DNA of 64,000 nucleotides from Warburgia ugandensis (Eukaryota; Streptophyta; Magnoliopsida; Canellales; Canellaceae). Below the pieces are notes generated by a model. That model made no database searches, was not told the DNA's origin, and saw only the letters and a list, made by a program, of their open reading frames with translations. Positions 11,874 to 24,480 of the stretch are shown here, piece by piece. Both the position numbers and the translations under genes were made by a program. The stretch covers positions 73,141,495 to 73,205,494 of the forward strand of contig CP141127.1 of the NCBI GenBank assembly GCA_035236585.1, in the 5' to 3' direction. Within the stretch, counting starts at the first letter, position 1. Every line of letters begins with the position of its first letter.

Positions 11874-14751
11874 TGTAATATCCTCAATTTTAATCCTATA
11901 TTAGTGATAAATAAAAAATAAAAAAAATTTATGTATAGAATTTAGTTCTGAAAATTAGAAACTAGGAATTACATGTTGATATGATTCCAACGCCATAAAG
12001 AACTTGGAAAACGTAGCTCAAACGAAGAAGTTATGAGCCGTTGAAGTTATAAGAGCATTTTGGTAAATTGACAAAGCTAAAAAAACGCAGGGGCCTGAAT
12101 TGATAATGGCACCCCTTTTCCACCTCACCTTATCAGATCTGACGACTTCACTAGAGAAATCATTGGAGGGAGACGTGTAAGGGAAGAGTTTCCCTTCCCC
12201 TTTACCAGCACGATCTATATCTCCCTTAGCTGGCCATAATCACTATCTTCTCTCTCGTTTCCATCTAGTTTTTTCCCTAAATCCTAGCTTCTGCAAAACT
12301 CAAATTTTTCGGTGAGTAAGGATCCGGTGGCGTAAATAACCAGCTAGCAAATCGAGGTAAGTTCTAACACCTATTTTCCCTATTACATGAGTATGTATGA
12401 ATCAAATAAATGCATGGAAACGTAGGGAAAAACAGAGTTTTACTGGAGTTCTATATACAGTATTGTTAGGAGGAAAATCAAATGATGAAACTATATTAGA
12501 TTAGAAATCGGATCGTTTATCTAGGGCATAAGGAACCCAGGAACAAGCCCTTTAAATTTGAAAGAGATCCAACGGCTGGTGTTGCTGAAAATCATGAAAA
12601 ATAGTACATAGGGAAGTTTTAGGAACATGGGAAAAAATCACATAAAAACCTTAGTTTTTGGCAAAATCAAGCTAAAGGAGTGTTGAAAATGAAAAATACA
12701 TGAAATTTTGAGCAAAATGGTGAAAAAAATGGCGTGATTTAGGCACCTGTGGGGTCACCGGTGATGGCCAGAAGTCAGTTGTCTTCCTCGACGCCAGTTC
12801 CCGTGTCGCGCCGGTGTAAACCGGTGCAAACTGGGGCTGCCGGTGTAACCCGGTGTAAACTGGGCGTCGGTGTAACCTAGTGTAAATCGAGGCCGCCAGT
12901 GTAAACTGGGCGCTGGTGTAACCTGGTGTAAACCGATGCACCGCCCGACTCCCTATAAATTAATAATTTATGAAGTATTTTCACAAAAAACTTGATTTTG
13001 AGAGCTACAGAGGTTCAAATCGTGATCTGAAAGAGGTGTTGCAACCATATTGACTACGTAAACCTAGATTTAACTTAAAAACTTAAAATTGACAACTTTT
13101 AATGTAGAAAATTTTTAAGATATTATTGGGGTATTGACAAGTACATCTGAACGTATCAGATAAAGAGGATATACGCTTGAACCGAGTGATCTCACAATGA
13201 GGTAGGTGACGACAATTAATGTTTTATTTTGATTTTTAAAACACTACATCTATCACCGCATCATGATTGATTATGATTTACATTGCACTTATTATTAGTT
13301 GCTGATTTGTGAGATTTAGAACTTTATACTACGATCGTTACTTGATTTCAATCATGTGTCGAATGGTTTTATGATCTGATGATTTTAGGAGAATGATATG
13401 ATCTATTTGTGCTTAATTAGAAATTCCCTTTCTTTATTTCATCACTGAAATTGATGGGTTTCCATGAGGAAGAAAAGTGGAGGCTTAGTGGCTGGTTCTT
13501 TTAGAGGCTAATCCCAGGATGAGGGGCACACCTTGAGGATTGCGAGCCACGAGAGCTCTTGGGTTTTTGGCATACTTGTTTCTGTGTTTTGAGTTTTATG
13601 ATAGGTGCTTTCACCCGGTGGACGTCATGCTAGGAGGGAGAGGGCTGGCCACCCCCCTTCCAAGATTTGTGATGTGATATGATAGACACTTGCCCGTAGA
13701 TGGCTTTCGGTAAGGGTTGGTAACATAGATAGTTCACACTACCAGTTCGGGCCTTTCTATGGGGACAGACATTAAGTCTCTCGTTATGGTGTCGACGGGG
13801 AGCGGCAGTAGTTGAGACCCTGGAGGGTTGCCATTGCGGCATGACGATCCATACTCTTATTTTGTATGCTTGCATGATGAGTATGGAGATGGGATTGTAT
13901 GCCTGGGTGTGATGACACTGAGAGATTTGGATATGAGTACTCATGATCAATGATACGAGTGTATGCGACGCTCATGGGACCTATGTATTTTAGGGTGCGT
14001 TGTTATTATAGTATGCTCATTTACATTGATCATATCATGTTTTAAATCAGTGAGATGCATGTTTTATCGTACTTGATAAATTAATACTATGTTAGCATGG
14101 CTCATAATGATTTTAATTTCATACATGATAGATCTTTTTATTATATCGCCACTGTTATTCAGTTATGCCATCTTTATTACATTTATTTGTCTATATACCT
14201 ACACAAGCAATAGCTTGCTGAGACATTACTTTATTTTGTAATGCCTCAGATCTCGAGCGCGACATCAGGAAGGGCAAGAACGTTGAGAAACCATGATAGC
14301 AGTGGGAGATTCCTTTACTTGATTTGATAGACAGTGATGTGAGTTAATAAATAGGACTACCATTTGATTTGCTTTATGGATTGTATACTTTATATTATGG
14401 ATTTGGTTAAAATGGTTATACATATGATGGATATTTTAATGGGATGTTATGATGGATAGACCCTGGGCCATATTATGATAGTGTTTTGGATATTTATTGT
14501 TTTGAAAATAAAGGTGCCAATGCATTTAACATTAGTAGACATGTGTATTGTTTTCAAATCTATTATCACGAAACTATACTTATGTGTTAAATTATAATGG
14601 TGATGTTTTGGAAACAGAAAAATAACACCTGAAGGTTTTCAAGAAATGTTTTAGTAAAATAATTACTAAAATCTTTTTAAAATGAGATCCCAAATATGGT
14701 TACTATTATTATTATTATAAAAAAAATGTCATAAAAACCCAGGGTGTTACA
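11874..14751 (+). mobile_element. Solo LTR, 2.88 kb, Tekay/Del-related
   Basis: It begins TGTAATATCC, ends GGTGTTACA, and is flanked by the perfect 5-bp duplication CAAGT at 11869-11873 and 14752-14756. Nothing inside resembles gag or pol, so it is a solo LTR left by recombination between the two LTRs of a former element. Blocks at 13440-13660 match, in inverted form, the LTR of the element at 4232-8261. That element reads on the minus strand, so this LTR reads on the plus strand. It landed inside the LTR-like region of element M and is therefore younger than it. Confidence 0.85.
12811..12943 (+). repeat. GGTGTAAAC tandem array inside the solo LTR
   Basis: About five imperfect units of 26-30 bp, each with one or two copies of GGTGTAA(A)C and a GC-rich linker. 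The local GC content is well above the surroundings. The 89-codon frame on the minus strand, rich in YTGLHR, only reflects the repeat. Confidence 0.8.
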
Positions 14752-16964
14752 CAAGTTTATTTTGGTTGATCTATAAGACAGAAAACTAAATTAGAATCAT
14801 TTGATTCATGTTTATATATTTGATTAGCTTTGATGATCATCTAACAATTAAAATTTTCAAATCAATGGTTGGATGATCAATTTGAGCTAAATTGAGTGAT
14901 TGGGTGATCTAATTAAATGCTAAACTAGGGGTATTTTAGCCAAAATTAAATACTTAACACTTAATTAGTAGATTTTCTCAATCATAAGATTTTGCAGAAG
15001 TTAGTACATTTTCTCAAAGCATAATCTATCTTTTTATGCATAGATTGTATATGATATTCATATACTAAATTAATCTAATCTAATATGTCTAGTATGTAAA
15101 CTATAGAAAATACTTCATACTTTCTATGAAAAATCACTAAACATATAAATTAAATGGCTAACTATAAAATTAATATTGAAGCACTTCTTAAATCTAAAAA
15201 TTACTTAAAAATAATTATTCCTAAACTAGTGAGGTTTCATCCTAACACTAGGGTGAAAACATAGCTAGACATACTATTAGCAAATATATACTAAAAAATA
15301 AAACATCTAACTAATGCAAATAACTAATAACTAACTAATGAAAAGAAAAAGAAATCTTTTATTGCATTCAAATTTAAAGGGATTACAAATGTAGTACGTG
15401 AATCAAAAGAAAGCATAAATAAATTAAAGAGTCTTGTGGAATGGATTAATATCCCCAGCTTTTTTGCTGTGTAACTCAACGAATCTCATTGCGAACTCGC
15501 TCCAACCCATGCTACTATCTTCTTTCATCATCCAAACAATGTCTTATACTTGTTGTGTCACTCAACAAATACACAGGGCACCATCCAATAGCCAAAACCT
15601 TAGAGACAACAACTCACTCAAAGTCCATGTCCATGTCTCTTTGGATTACACACTTCACCCAATGTTGCACTTGTATTGAACGCATCCACAGCCAAAAATG
15701 TAAATCAAGCATCACCATCCCATTTTGGATTACACACACAACCAATGCCTCCTTTGATTTTCACGCATTAATCAAAGCCCAAGCATGCCTAAACCAATCT
15801 TAAGCAGCTGTTTAATGAGGACAAACTCAACTCAAGATTTCGCCAAAGCCCAAAACCATAAGTATTTCACTCATACACACAAAGACCCCTTTAATTTTCA
15901 TGCACAAGACCCAACAACCATCAGAAACTTCTTTTACCCATGCACTTTCACTTCCATGAGATTAACATGTTTTCCTTAGGCAATTCCTAGGATCCCACGT
16001 GAAATACATGGAATAAGAGGGAGAACTGCTTGCTTCACCTACTGGATACCTACAAAACCAGCAGCCCTCTTTCCGATTCTATTCAACATCTTATGCCTTC
16101 TCTTAAGAGAGTTGCTTGTGAATGACAAAAGAAATCAAGCAGCCCCCTCTTACTTTTCTTCTTTAATGGATTAGGAATGTATGATGTACCTCTGAATTTT
16201 AAAGCACAAACTTCCTTCGATTACAATGTGTAGCATCTTCCTTTCAAGCCTCCAATCCTCCACACACAAGAAAGCCTCCTCCTCCCAACCAAGGATTTCA
16301 ACACCCACTCTCCTATCCTTTTGAAATGTCAACGTGTTTTCCTCCAGTCTCCAACCTTGTCATCCCGCCAGTGGATTTTGATCATGTATTGACAAAGGAA
16401 TGGGATTTGGCTTTGGACGTCTCCTTTCTTTATTGAGTGGAACATCCTCTCCTTGTTTCCTCTCTTATACTTCTTCTTTCCTTCATCCAATACATCACAT
16501 CTAAAGCCCATGGAAGTTTCTTCTTTCTTTTCCATGTTAAACTTCTTAAAGAATGAAGGCTAGGATTGTGCTTTTCTTCTCCTCTTCATTTCCAATCTTT
16601 GGATCATGCTTTCCCTAAGATGAAAGGTTAGGATTTTCTTAAAGTTTACTTAAGCGAAACAAATTGTGTGGCTTCTTTCTTTCCCTCCTTGGCAAAACAC
16701 AAATTCTCTCCTCAACCCACCATTTTTCTCTCCTTCAATAGTCTTCCATGTTTCACTTCAGTCCACCTTTATTTTTTCCCAGAAAATACATTTTCTACTC
16801 CTTTGTAAATATGTTGGACTCTCCTTGAAAAATAGTGGGTAGCCCACCAAAATTATTTCCACCAATCACCTTCTACTCTGCCTCTCTTGCATGCTTCATT
16901 CTCATTGGTCCACCCTAGCATTCCTTTATTTTATCAGGCAAATCACTTTTTATTTGATGCTACT

Positions 16965-17149
16965 AAAAAAAGGGTAGCGCCGGTGCATGAAGCTCCCACC
17001 TATGCGGGGTCCGAGGAAGGGGCGGACCACAAGGGTCTATAGTAGGCAGCCTTACCTTGCATTTTGTGTAAGAGGCTGTTTCCACGCCTTGAACCTGTGA
17101 GCTCAAGGTCACATGACGACAACTTTTACAGTTGCGCCAAGGCTCCCCT
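16965..17149 (-). mobile_element. Au SINE, full length
   Basis: The minus strand starts GGGGAGCCTTGGCGCAACTG, the tRNA-derived head with A-box, and continues through a B-box-like GGTTCAAGGCG to a T-rich tail. This is the plant Au SINE family. A duplication of about 15 bases (TTTTATTTGATGCTA) flanks it at 16947-16962 and 17149-17163. It is non-coding and moved by a partner LINE. It lies in the LTR-like region of element M. Confidence 0.88.
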
Positions 17150-17344
17150 TTTATTTGATGCTATTAGGATAGCCCTAATGGATGATAGATATTGGCCATT
17201 GTTTCTTTAAAAGTGTGGATGGATATAAGTCGTAGATTTTTTGTAAATTCCATTCTCCATTACACATTTTTCACTCTATATTTTTTCCTTGTTTTTCTGC
17301 ATGAATATCACACATGATTTGGGAGTGTGACATGCCTCCCCCAT

Positions 17345-17840
17345 GTAGAAGTTGCATGGGATTATATGGGCCCCCCTTTGGAATAAGTGAGTAATTAAGC
17401 CAATGAAATTGCTCTTCAAGTGGGCCCTGCTCGGTAAGTTGTTTTACTTCAAAAATAAGCTATGTACATGTAATCAAATGTATGTGCTTCTAGCTTCACT
17501 TAGAAGCTCTCCAAGATGGTGGCTTGCATGTATGAGAAGTTAACCATCTTATCTTTTGATAAGACATCCCCTTTTGCGCAAATAATATTGGTCATATGTT
17601 TGGGAATTCTAATTGTTCTGAATTTGATAAAAGCACCCCCACAGCATCTAGACTTCTTGACTCTTGGCATGTAGTTCTATGACTTTGCTCAAATGGCAGG
17701 ATAACTCTTTTACGGTTTCAATTTTCCAAAAATATGTTCATTTATAATTGTGCTATAATCTTGTAAAATGAAAAATAAACCCTCATTAGTGATAAATTAA
17801 GTAAATTCAGGTTTAAAAATGACAAGTCTAGTGATATTAT

Positions 17841-17880
<40 letters not shown>

Positions 17881-19790
17881 CTAAACTTACACTTTGCTAA
17901 TCATCAATCAAAACTATAAAATAAAAAATCTAAAAATGTTAACCACTTTCACAGGTGTTGTTGTTTACATTTAACATATGCAAAAATTCTTTGAACTCAT
18001 GGGTTACCCTTAGTGGAATAGTTATAATCTCGTAAGGGGTTTCCAAAAATGACACTCATAAATATTTCAAAAACACACATGAAAATTTCTTCATTTTTCT
18101 CATAGAATATTCTTCTTCAGTATTCATTAAATAGCTAACTTTAGCATGTTACTAAAAATGAACAACAATTCAAAATCATACCCTTATGTTAAACATGTTC
18201 CCTTACTAATCAAACCTCGGAATGTGAGTGTATAAATATAACCAATATATATACAATTGTCAGCATCTAAGTAAACTATAACCTAAATTATCATCCAAAA
18301 GTATTCTTTGACTTCAAATCTCACAAGATATAATTGATACTAAGAAAAAGGCATTCAAAAGTGGGTAAAATTCATCAATATATGAGCAAAGTAATACTCA
18401 TCAAAGCCAAATCATCTCACATGTATTTATTAATTGGTTTCAATTTAAAGAGAGCAGATATAACGATATAAAAGAAAATCGAGAGATGATAAAAGATACA
18501 TAGACATCTAAAGGGATGTCTATTCTATTCCTCTTTCTTTTAAAGAAAAAAAATCAAAAGATATCACAAGAGATATACTATTTCACTAATCACGTCACAG
18601 GTATCTAACATATTCATAGCTAAAGATTTTCCACAAAGTGGTGGTGAAACATATAAGTTGTAGAAATCTTTTTATTTTCCAATTTGATATGATCCATTTT
18701 CGTTCGTAGAACGATAATTTATAAAGAATTGATAAATGGTCCCATGAAAAAGATGTTGAATATTAAGAATGTTACACTTTACCAGATTCCCTACTCATTC
18801 ATAACCACATCCAAGACATACTACTCCTAAGATCAAGTTAGATCTTTAATGGGACGAAACATAAGACTTAAGACAAGGTTATCAAAGAAAGTTGTATAAG
18901 GTTAAACTAAATGTCTTGAAGAATATGTAAAGGTCTTCTACTAGTGTATTCACAAAAAAAAATTTCACACATGGGATTGAATATTCCTCTTTGTTCTTTG
19001 GCTTTCTGTTTTTTCCTTCTCTTTTTCACTTGACTTTAAATATAGCTTTTTTTCTACTTTGAAAATTTTTCTTCTCTAAAGCATTTTTATGTTCACCTCT
19101 TGAACTATATTGCTTTCATTAAGATGTTTCTTCAATCATCTCTACATATTTCTAAAATAGAATGGTTGATGGGGTTAAATATGGGCAATGGTTGATTGGC
19201 TCATAAGAAAAGGCTATAACATAAAGGTCAAAGGGTTAACTAGCGAAAAATAACATAGGATACACTAAAGGCTTTAGGTTTTAAAAAAAAATGGTCTCTA
19301 CCATTTCCTAGGTTTCATGTGAATCAAATGTGTCTATAAACTCAAGAGATATAGGGTATAATCTTTAAACGAGATATCTCAGTAGTTGACCAAAACAAAG
19401 AACAATGAGACCAACTATGAATTAATGCGTGCTGAAGAAAATTTGGAATTTATGTATAACTCTCACAAAGAAAGAATAGCTCTAATTTCACATGGATTAC
19501 AAGTCTTCAATAATCTTCTTTAGGATTTTTAAGTTATACTTTCTCTTCAACCTAAACTATTTATATATGCTATTGTGTGGTAAGTGTTTAAAGTTCAATT
19601 TTTCAAGGAAAACTTTATAAAATAAAATGAACTAATTGTATGCAAATCTATCAATAAACTAAAGTCCAAAAATGACCTTGAATTTTTGAAAAATCCAAAT
19701 TCTCATTCTTGTAAAGAATCTTGCCATAAAAAAATTTTAAATACAAATTATAAAAAGATTAAAAAACTTACAATAATCGCATCAAATTTC
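17345..19790 (-). other. Long 3' untranslated region of element M
   Basis: On the minus strand this runs from the GAGGACAATG motif to the polypurine tract. It has no coding potential, yet it is collinear with 51400-52750 (plus). Examples of shared phrases are AACTTGATCTTAGGAG, GGTTATGAATGAG and CATGAAACCTAG. A (TA)n run at about 17846-17872 is embedded. Confidence 0.65.
17846..17872. repeat. (TA)n microsatellite
   Basis: About 13 TA units in AT-rich DNA. Confidence 0.9.
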
Positions 19791-20559
19791 TAAATACCCC
19801 ACCGCCATACTTAAATTAAACATTGTCCTCAATGTTTAGAACTATTACCATGGACATATAAAGTAACAAAGCAAAGATAAGGGTAGGAACAAGTGTACCT
19901 GCATGCCAACTATGGTGCATCCATCTCTCGATGTGAACATACACATGCCAAATGCACATGGATGCTAATGCAAATTATATGAGTAATGTTAATGCTATAC
20001 TAACTAATTTACCTAACACTAAGTATGAAGGAGCCTCTAGTAGAACTCACTTCACTTCAAAATCTCATGGTAATCGATATACTTTCTCCACCCTTTGACT
20101 TGTGAAGTTGACAACAAAATAGCCTCACAGACTACTGTGAATCGAAACTTATTGAAAACAACCCAAGATGAATTGTCCCAAGTACTGTCAAATTCATAAA
20201 ATATGATGCCAACATAAAAAAAGCTAATGCACCTCCTCTCTTGCATTTTCCTACATATGAGGGTTAAATTGGCTCTACATCTCACTAAAAGGTTATTCAT
20301 TTTGCTCTTAATGCAAAGAAATGATGGGGCATAAATCCTCTTTATCCTCAGTCTTTTTTCCTAGAGTTGTTTAATATTCTGCAATAAAATCAATTGGCTG
20401 ACCTTTTTGTTCTACATCAGAGTCAGAGGTAGTGATAATAGGCAAGGTGTCAGAGGATTATAATTTTTCTTTAATCAAGCCTACCTGATTATCTATTGTC
20501 TTACCACTCCTTAGTGTTGTTATGAATTGGGTTTGTTTATGAATTTGCATCTCACTCGA

Positions 20560-21880
20560 AGTTCAAACAATATCATACTAGCCCCTAGGGTTAGGTACGG
20601 GCTTGTTGCTTTTTTCCTTTCTATATGTGCAACTGAAATTTGACCCATTTGGTACTCCAACTTTGCAATAAATTGCAAGTGGGCCTACAAAGTGTGTTTT
20701 GTATCATTTTGAAAGTCCAATGAACTTGCATAAACAAACTAAGGGTCTCTTCTAAAGTTTGTTTCCTTTATTGTTGAAGAAATGACTATGAAGGTGATGA
20801 GTAAGGGATTCCAAATGGACATCCCTGATTATTATTCTTTGACCATGAAATTTTGGGATGCCTAGCCCATCTAGGATTGTAGGTCTCAAAATAGGGGTTG
20901 TTGATAGGTTTTTGAATGCATTTTCTTGCTCAAAAAATATTTGGGAAAAGCTAAACTTGATGGACACGACTTAGTTAGATGTGTTGGAATAGAACATATG
21001 GAACACACCTTAGGCTAAGGTTGCATAGAAGATTCACTAGTCAACCTGCACTAGACTATCTATCTTATCAACTTTATGGGCCAACAAATCTATCATACTA
21101 TATAGGTCTGCTATGGCCCTATTTCATATAAACTACATTTTTTTAGGTTGGTAATTTTTTTCCATTTTGATATAATAATCTTATTGCTATGAGTTTTTAG
21201 AAAGGATCTCAAAGAAATTCCAAGCCTTGACCTCATTATTGGTGATGCATACCCCACCACTGGTGGCATTTATCATACGTCAATTTTGTGGTGCAAAACC
21301 TTCATATAAATACTACTTGTTGCGACTTCTCAAAGCCATGGTGTATTACTTTTTGCAATAAGTCATTCCACCTTTCTCAATATTCATAAAAAAATGATCA
21401 CCCTCTCTTTATTGAAAGTTTATTATTTTCCATCTTAAGGGCATTAGTTTTGTGGACAAGGAAAAATTTATTCAAGAATTTTCTAAATAATTGTTCCCAA
21501 GATGTGATGGACCCTATCTCTAAGGAATTTAACCATGCTTTCACTATATCCTTTAAAGAGAAGGAGAATAGCCATAATCTAATAGAATTGTCAAAGAAAT
21601 TAGAGTATTTGAATGTGGCATATATGTCAAAGAATTCCTTGTTATGGTGATATGGATCCTCCTTGTCTAGTTCATTGAAACTTGGCAGAAGTTGAATAAC
21701 TCCTAGTTTTAACACAAAATAATATGTGTTAGTTGCAAACAACACTACACATGATGATGATTTAAATTGAACAAAAGTGGAGTAGTTTCTAAGCAGCTTG
21801 ACTTCCACTACTTTGTTGGCTATATTTAGTGCAAGGTTATCTAGATTGACTTGATTTCTTAACCCTTATCTAGTGGTCTG
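20560..21880 (-). pseudogene. gag of element M (Retrotrans_gag type), decayed
   Basis: The best part is 21398-21808, an open frame of 136 codons. It contains GVIQLLPSF, EDPYHHNKEF, IRLWLFSFSLKDIVKAWLNS and FLNKFF, the classic order of the plant Ty3/gypsy capsid domain. Downstream in broken frames come a gag middle segment (NATSGGV ... EAWNFFEIL-like, about 21130-21280), a tail resembling YNPRWARHPNFSW (about 20860-20930), and LEETLSLFMQ near 20740. Stops and frame changes show that it no longer makes Gag. The order of segments is that of Athila/Tat-type Gag. Confidence 0.75.
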
Positions 21881-22070
21881 TTGAATCTCAAGATCTATGA
21901 ATACTAAACAGGTTTTAAAGATAGATGGTTGTGCATACACCAATTAGTGCAATAGACAACTTTATATATAATGATCGACAACAAAAGATTTTTGTTTCCA
22001 CTAAGACTCAATAAACCCAAACTAAATGATGCAACCTATATGCAAATGATATACATCTAAAGACACAATA

Positions 22071-22980
22071 AATCTCCCCCTAAGGTAAACTGGCTGAAAT
22101 TTTTATTTTTCTTGAATTTATGTAAGGAGAGTGGCTATTAGATTATACTAACCTAAATAGCTCATCTTCTCTTTTAGACTTGTCTTATTACTTACCAATT
22201 CAATCCTAATGTAATCAATCATGTAACACTCTCCCCAGTTAGCCATAGGTAATCTGAATCATCAAGCTTGTTAGCAAGGCTAGTTATTTAAATACCAACG
22301 TAATTAATTTGATAAGAGGCACTAGAGTAATAGTAATTTGCCTCCTTTCAAGAAGGTTATATGAGCTCGTGGGCCACTATAAGTCTCTTCTAATTGATTT
22401 TAAATTAATGTAGGAAAGGTAGAAGTGCGCATCAAGTGATGATTAACCTAAGTGAGCCACGAGGTGGTGATAAAATACACTCTTGATCTTATATGGATTA
22501 TTGCCCTTACTAATTAATTTATTATTCTTGTAATAGTTTGATCAATCATAAGTCACCTTAAAGTAATAGACATATCCTAAAAATCCAAAAAAAAGCAATA
22601 AACTAATACAACTACATATATACTGCTTAACAAAGGATTCAAGCCTTCAAACGGGGCACTATAACTTAGACATACATCTATTGGTTATAGCCGAAATTAA
22701 GCTATCCCTTATTAAGAGTTGCAAAATCCTAACTAAAATGTAACAATTAAATTATGAAATGCACACTATATGATATCACCTGTCATCCGCAATGCAAAAC
22801 TAATTTAAGATGCAAACGTTAATCTAGGGTTATTATTTCTAATATTTTTGTGCATATCAAATTCTATTATGGTGATTCTATATTTGTGCTATAACTAATA
22901 TCATCTTAGTCTTGTTGTGGTGATTTCTATATCCATATATTATTTTGACATTTTCACTCCAAGTCAAATCTATTAATTCT
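22071..22980. other. Unassigned AT-rich stretch between element M and a copia fragment
   Basis: It should hold the primer site and 5' LTR of element M, but I find neither the GGCGCC primer motif nor the LTR-end phrase seen at 10269. There is no coding potential. The LTR may be deleted or too decayed. Confidence 0.3.
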
Positions 22981-23089
22981 GAGAGTAAATTCTAGCAAAT
23001 GGTTATCCAGTGTTAGAACCTATGATCCAAGTGCTATTAAACTCAAATTTTGCATTCTAGGCAAAGAGATAATTACCTTTCTGCACTAT

Positions 23090-24140
23090 AGAATAATTTG
23101 GAACTAAAGCATGTACATTCTGCTAGCATGCTTAGGATTGAGGAAGAAGGGCTTGTAGTTGTTCAAGCTAATCTTAGCTAAAGCCCTATCCTACTAACTT
23201 CCTTTGAAACAGCTTGAAGCCTCTCCTTTGTTCACATTATTTGTGCAGCATCCAATTTGCTGGTTTTTCATTTATCTTCCAGCATGTTTCTCCAATGCGA
23301 AATGGGTGTTAATAGTGATCACAACAAACTCGATCATTCTTCCAAATCTTCCAATTTCCACGCTAATGTTTTTGTAGACAAGAGAAGAGCTTGAGGACAA
23401 ATTATTGAGACATATTCGTTAGTTCCTCCTAGCATGACACATTTCCAACTATCTTCCCTTCGCACTACCACGAACACCTCTCTAATGTTTCGAAAAGTTT
23501 TACTTCCAAGCATCTGGCCGCGTACCTCATCTAACTCCTTGTTCAAACTATCAAGAAAATCATATGCCCTTTTGTTTTCAAGTATTTGCTTGTACTTCAG
23601 GCTATCCTCAGCACAATGCCAATTTGTATCATAAAAATATCCATCTCATGTCATAACTCAGTCATAGTATTGACATATTTAGTCACCGAAATGTTACCTT
23701 GTTTTGTGTTTTTTAGAGCAAATCTAATCTCAAAACACTGGTCTGAGTTTTCCAATACAAGTACATTTCTTGGATCATATCCCATATCTCCCTTGTTGTT
23801 TTGTACAATAAATAATTCCGTCAATCTTAGGTTCCATAGAATTAACTAACCATGCCATAACCATAAAATTCTCCCTTTCCCATATCAAATAGCCTGCTTC
23901 TCCTTCCTCTAAAGCTTCCGTTGTACCTATCAGGTAGCCAAGTTTGTTTTTGCATTGAATTATCAGCATTAGCGATTGAGACTATTCCGAAAAATTCACT
24001 CCATTGAGTTTGCACTCGGTTATTTGAAGGGAATGAATATCACTAACAGCAGGAGCCATAGACGATGACATTTTTTGAAATGAATCAAATGATGGCTCTA
24101 AAAAACCCTCTTGGTTAGCATTAGTCATGGCCATTTTGGC
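23090..24140 (-). pseudogene. copia gag, decayed
   Basis: The translation begins MAMTNANQEG near 24131. It contains KLGYLIGTTEALEEGEAGY, then ENFMVMAWLVNSMEPKI (in the open frame 23775-23969), and NKELDEVRGQMLGSKTFRNI followed by EVFVVVRRED and CVMLGG (frame 23334-23546). These are the hallmarks of plant copia Gag (UBN2-type). A degraded knuckle (CCDHY ... ETCWKINEKPANW) follows near 23260-23320. Stops separate the parts. Confidence 0.8.
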
Positions 24141-24179
24141 CATTAAAATAGTGATCAGAGAAAGATGGATCAGATACCA

Positions 24180-24480
24180 TGAAAACAGAGAAGAAAAGAA
24201 AAATTCTCTGATGAATTTTTATTGAATAATACAGCACTTATGTAAGAAATATAACATAAATCCATATCTTAAAATCTGATAAAATCACAAAAAATTAGGA
24301 AACAAAATCCAGGTCTTAGAATCTGGTAAAATCATAAATCAAGAAATAAAATGGCAAAAAAACAAAAATAAAAAACAAAAAATATCATCCCTACACTAAC
24401 TCCTATAGATCCAAAACTCAATCTGATAATAAATAAATTGCTGTTAATAAATTGTTATTGTTTAGGGTTATTGTTAACCA
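24180..24480 (-). repeat. 5' LTR of truncated copia element (approximate)
   Basis: The low end TGAAAACAGAG directly abuts the primer site. The high end is placed at TTGTTAACCA by analogy with the TG...CA rule. No partner LTR exists in the window to confirm it. Confidence 0.5.

Larger units (their letters stand above)
10000..17332 (-). mobile_element. LTR-like region of element M (Athila/Tat-related), interrupted
   Basis: At 17333-17345 the minus strand shows a polypurine tract (ATGGGGGAGGCA) followed by TGTCACACTCCC, as at the start of a 3' LTR. At 10265-10335, on the same strand, is a block like the end of the LTR at 46880-46935 (CGTGGGATTGACC, then GTACTTGCATAA ... GCACTTGC). Without the 2.9-kb solo LTR and the SINE, the span is about 4 kb. 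A possible polyadenylation area lies near 15340-15410 (minus). No matching 5' LTR could be delimited, so treating the whole span as one LTR is an inference. The stretches 10336-11868 and 14757-16946 contain no gene that I can support. Confidence 0.4.
17333..22070 (-). mobile_element. Element M interior: gag-only Athila/Tat-related retroelement
   Basis: Reading right to left, the interior holds a decayed gag (about 20560-21880), an unrecognised stretch (19850-20560), a conserved motif at 19800-19845 (minus: ACATTGAGGACAATG, then a G-rich run) and a long 3' untranslated region (17345-19790). No protease, reverse transcriptase, RNase H or integrase is present. Gag without pol between LTRs fits the known class of terminal-repeat elements with a gag domain (TR-GAG), which need enzymes from other elements. 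The 3' untranslated part is collinear with 51400-52750 of element A on the opposite strand, so the two are relatives. No primer site or 5' LTR could be fixed. Confidence 0.6.
22980..24480 (-). mobile_element. Truncated Ty1/copia element (5' LTR plus gag)
   Basis: On the minus strand it reads LTR (about 24480-24180), then TGGTATCTGATCC as primer site for initiator tRNA-Met (24168-24180), then gag. It ends near 22980, just after the zinc knuckle and a possible start of protease. Integrase, reverse transcriptase and the 3' LTR are missing, so it is a 3'-truncated copy. It lies about 1 kb downstream of the ADAGIO exon. Confidence 0.75.

Noticed and set aside
12672..12941. 89-codon frame with repeated YTGLHR
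   Set aside because: Reads through the GGTGTAAAC array in a solo LTR on the reverse strand. No start context and no homologue pattern.
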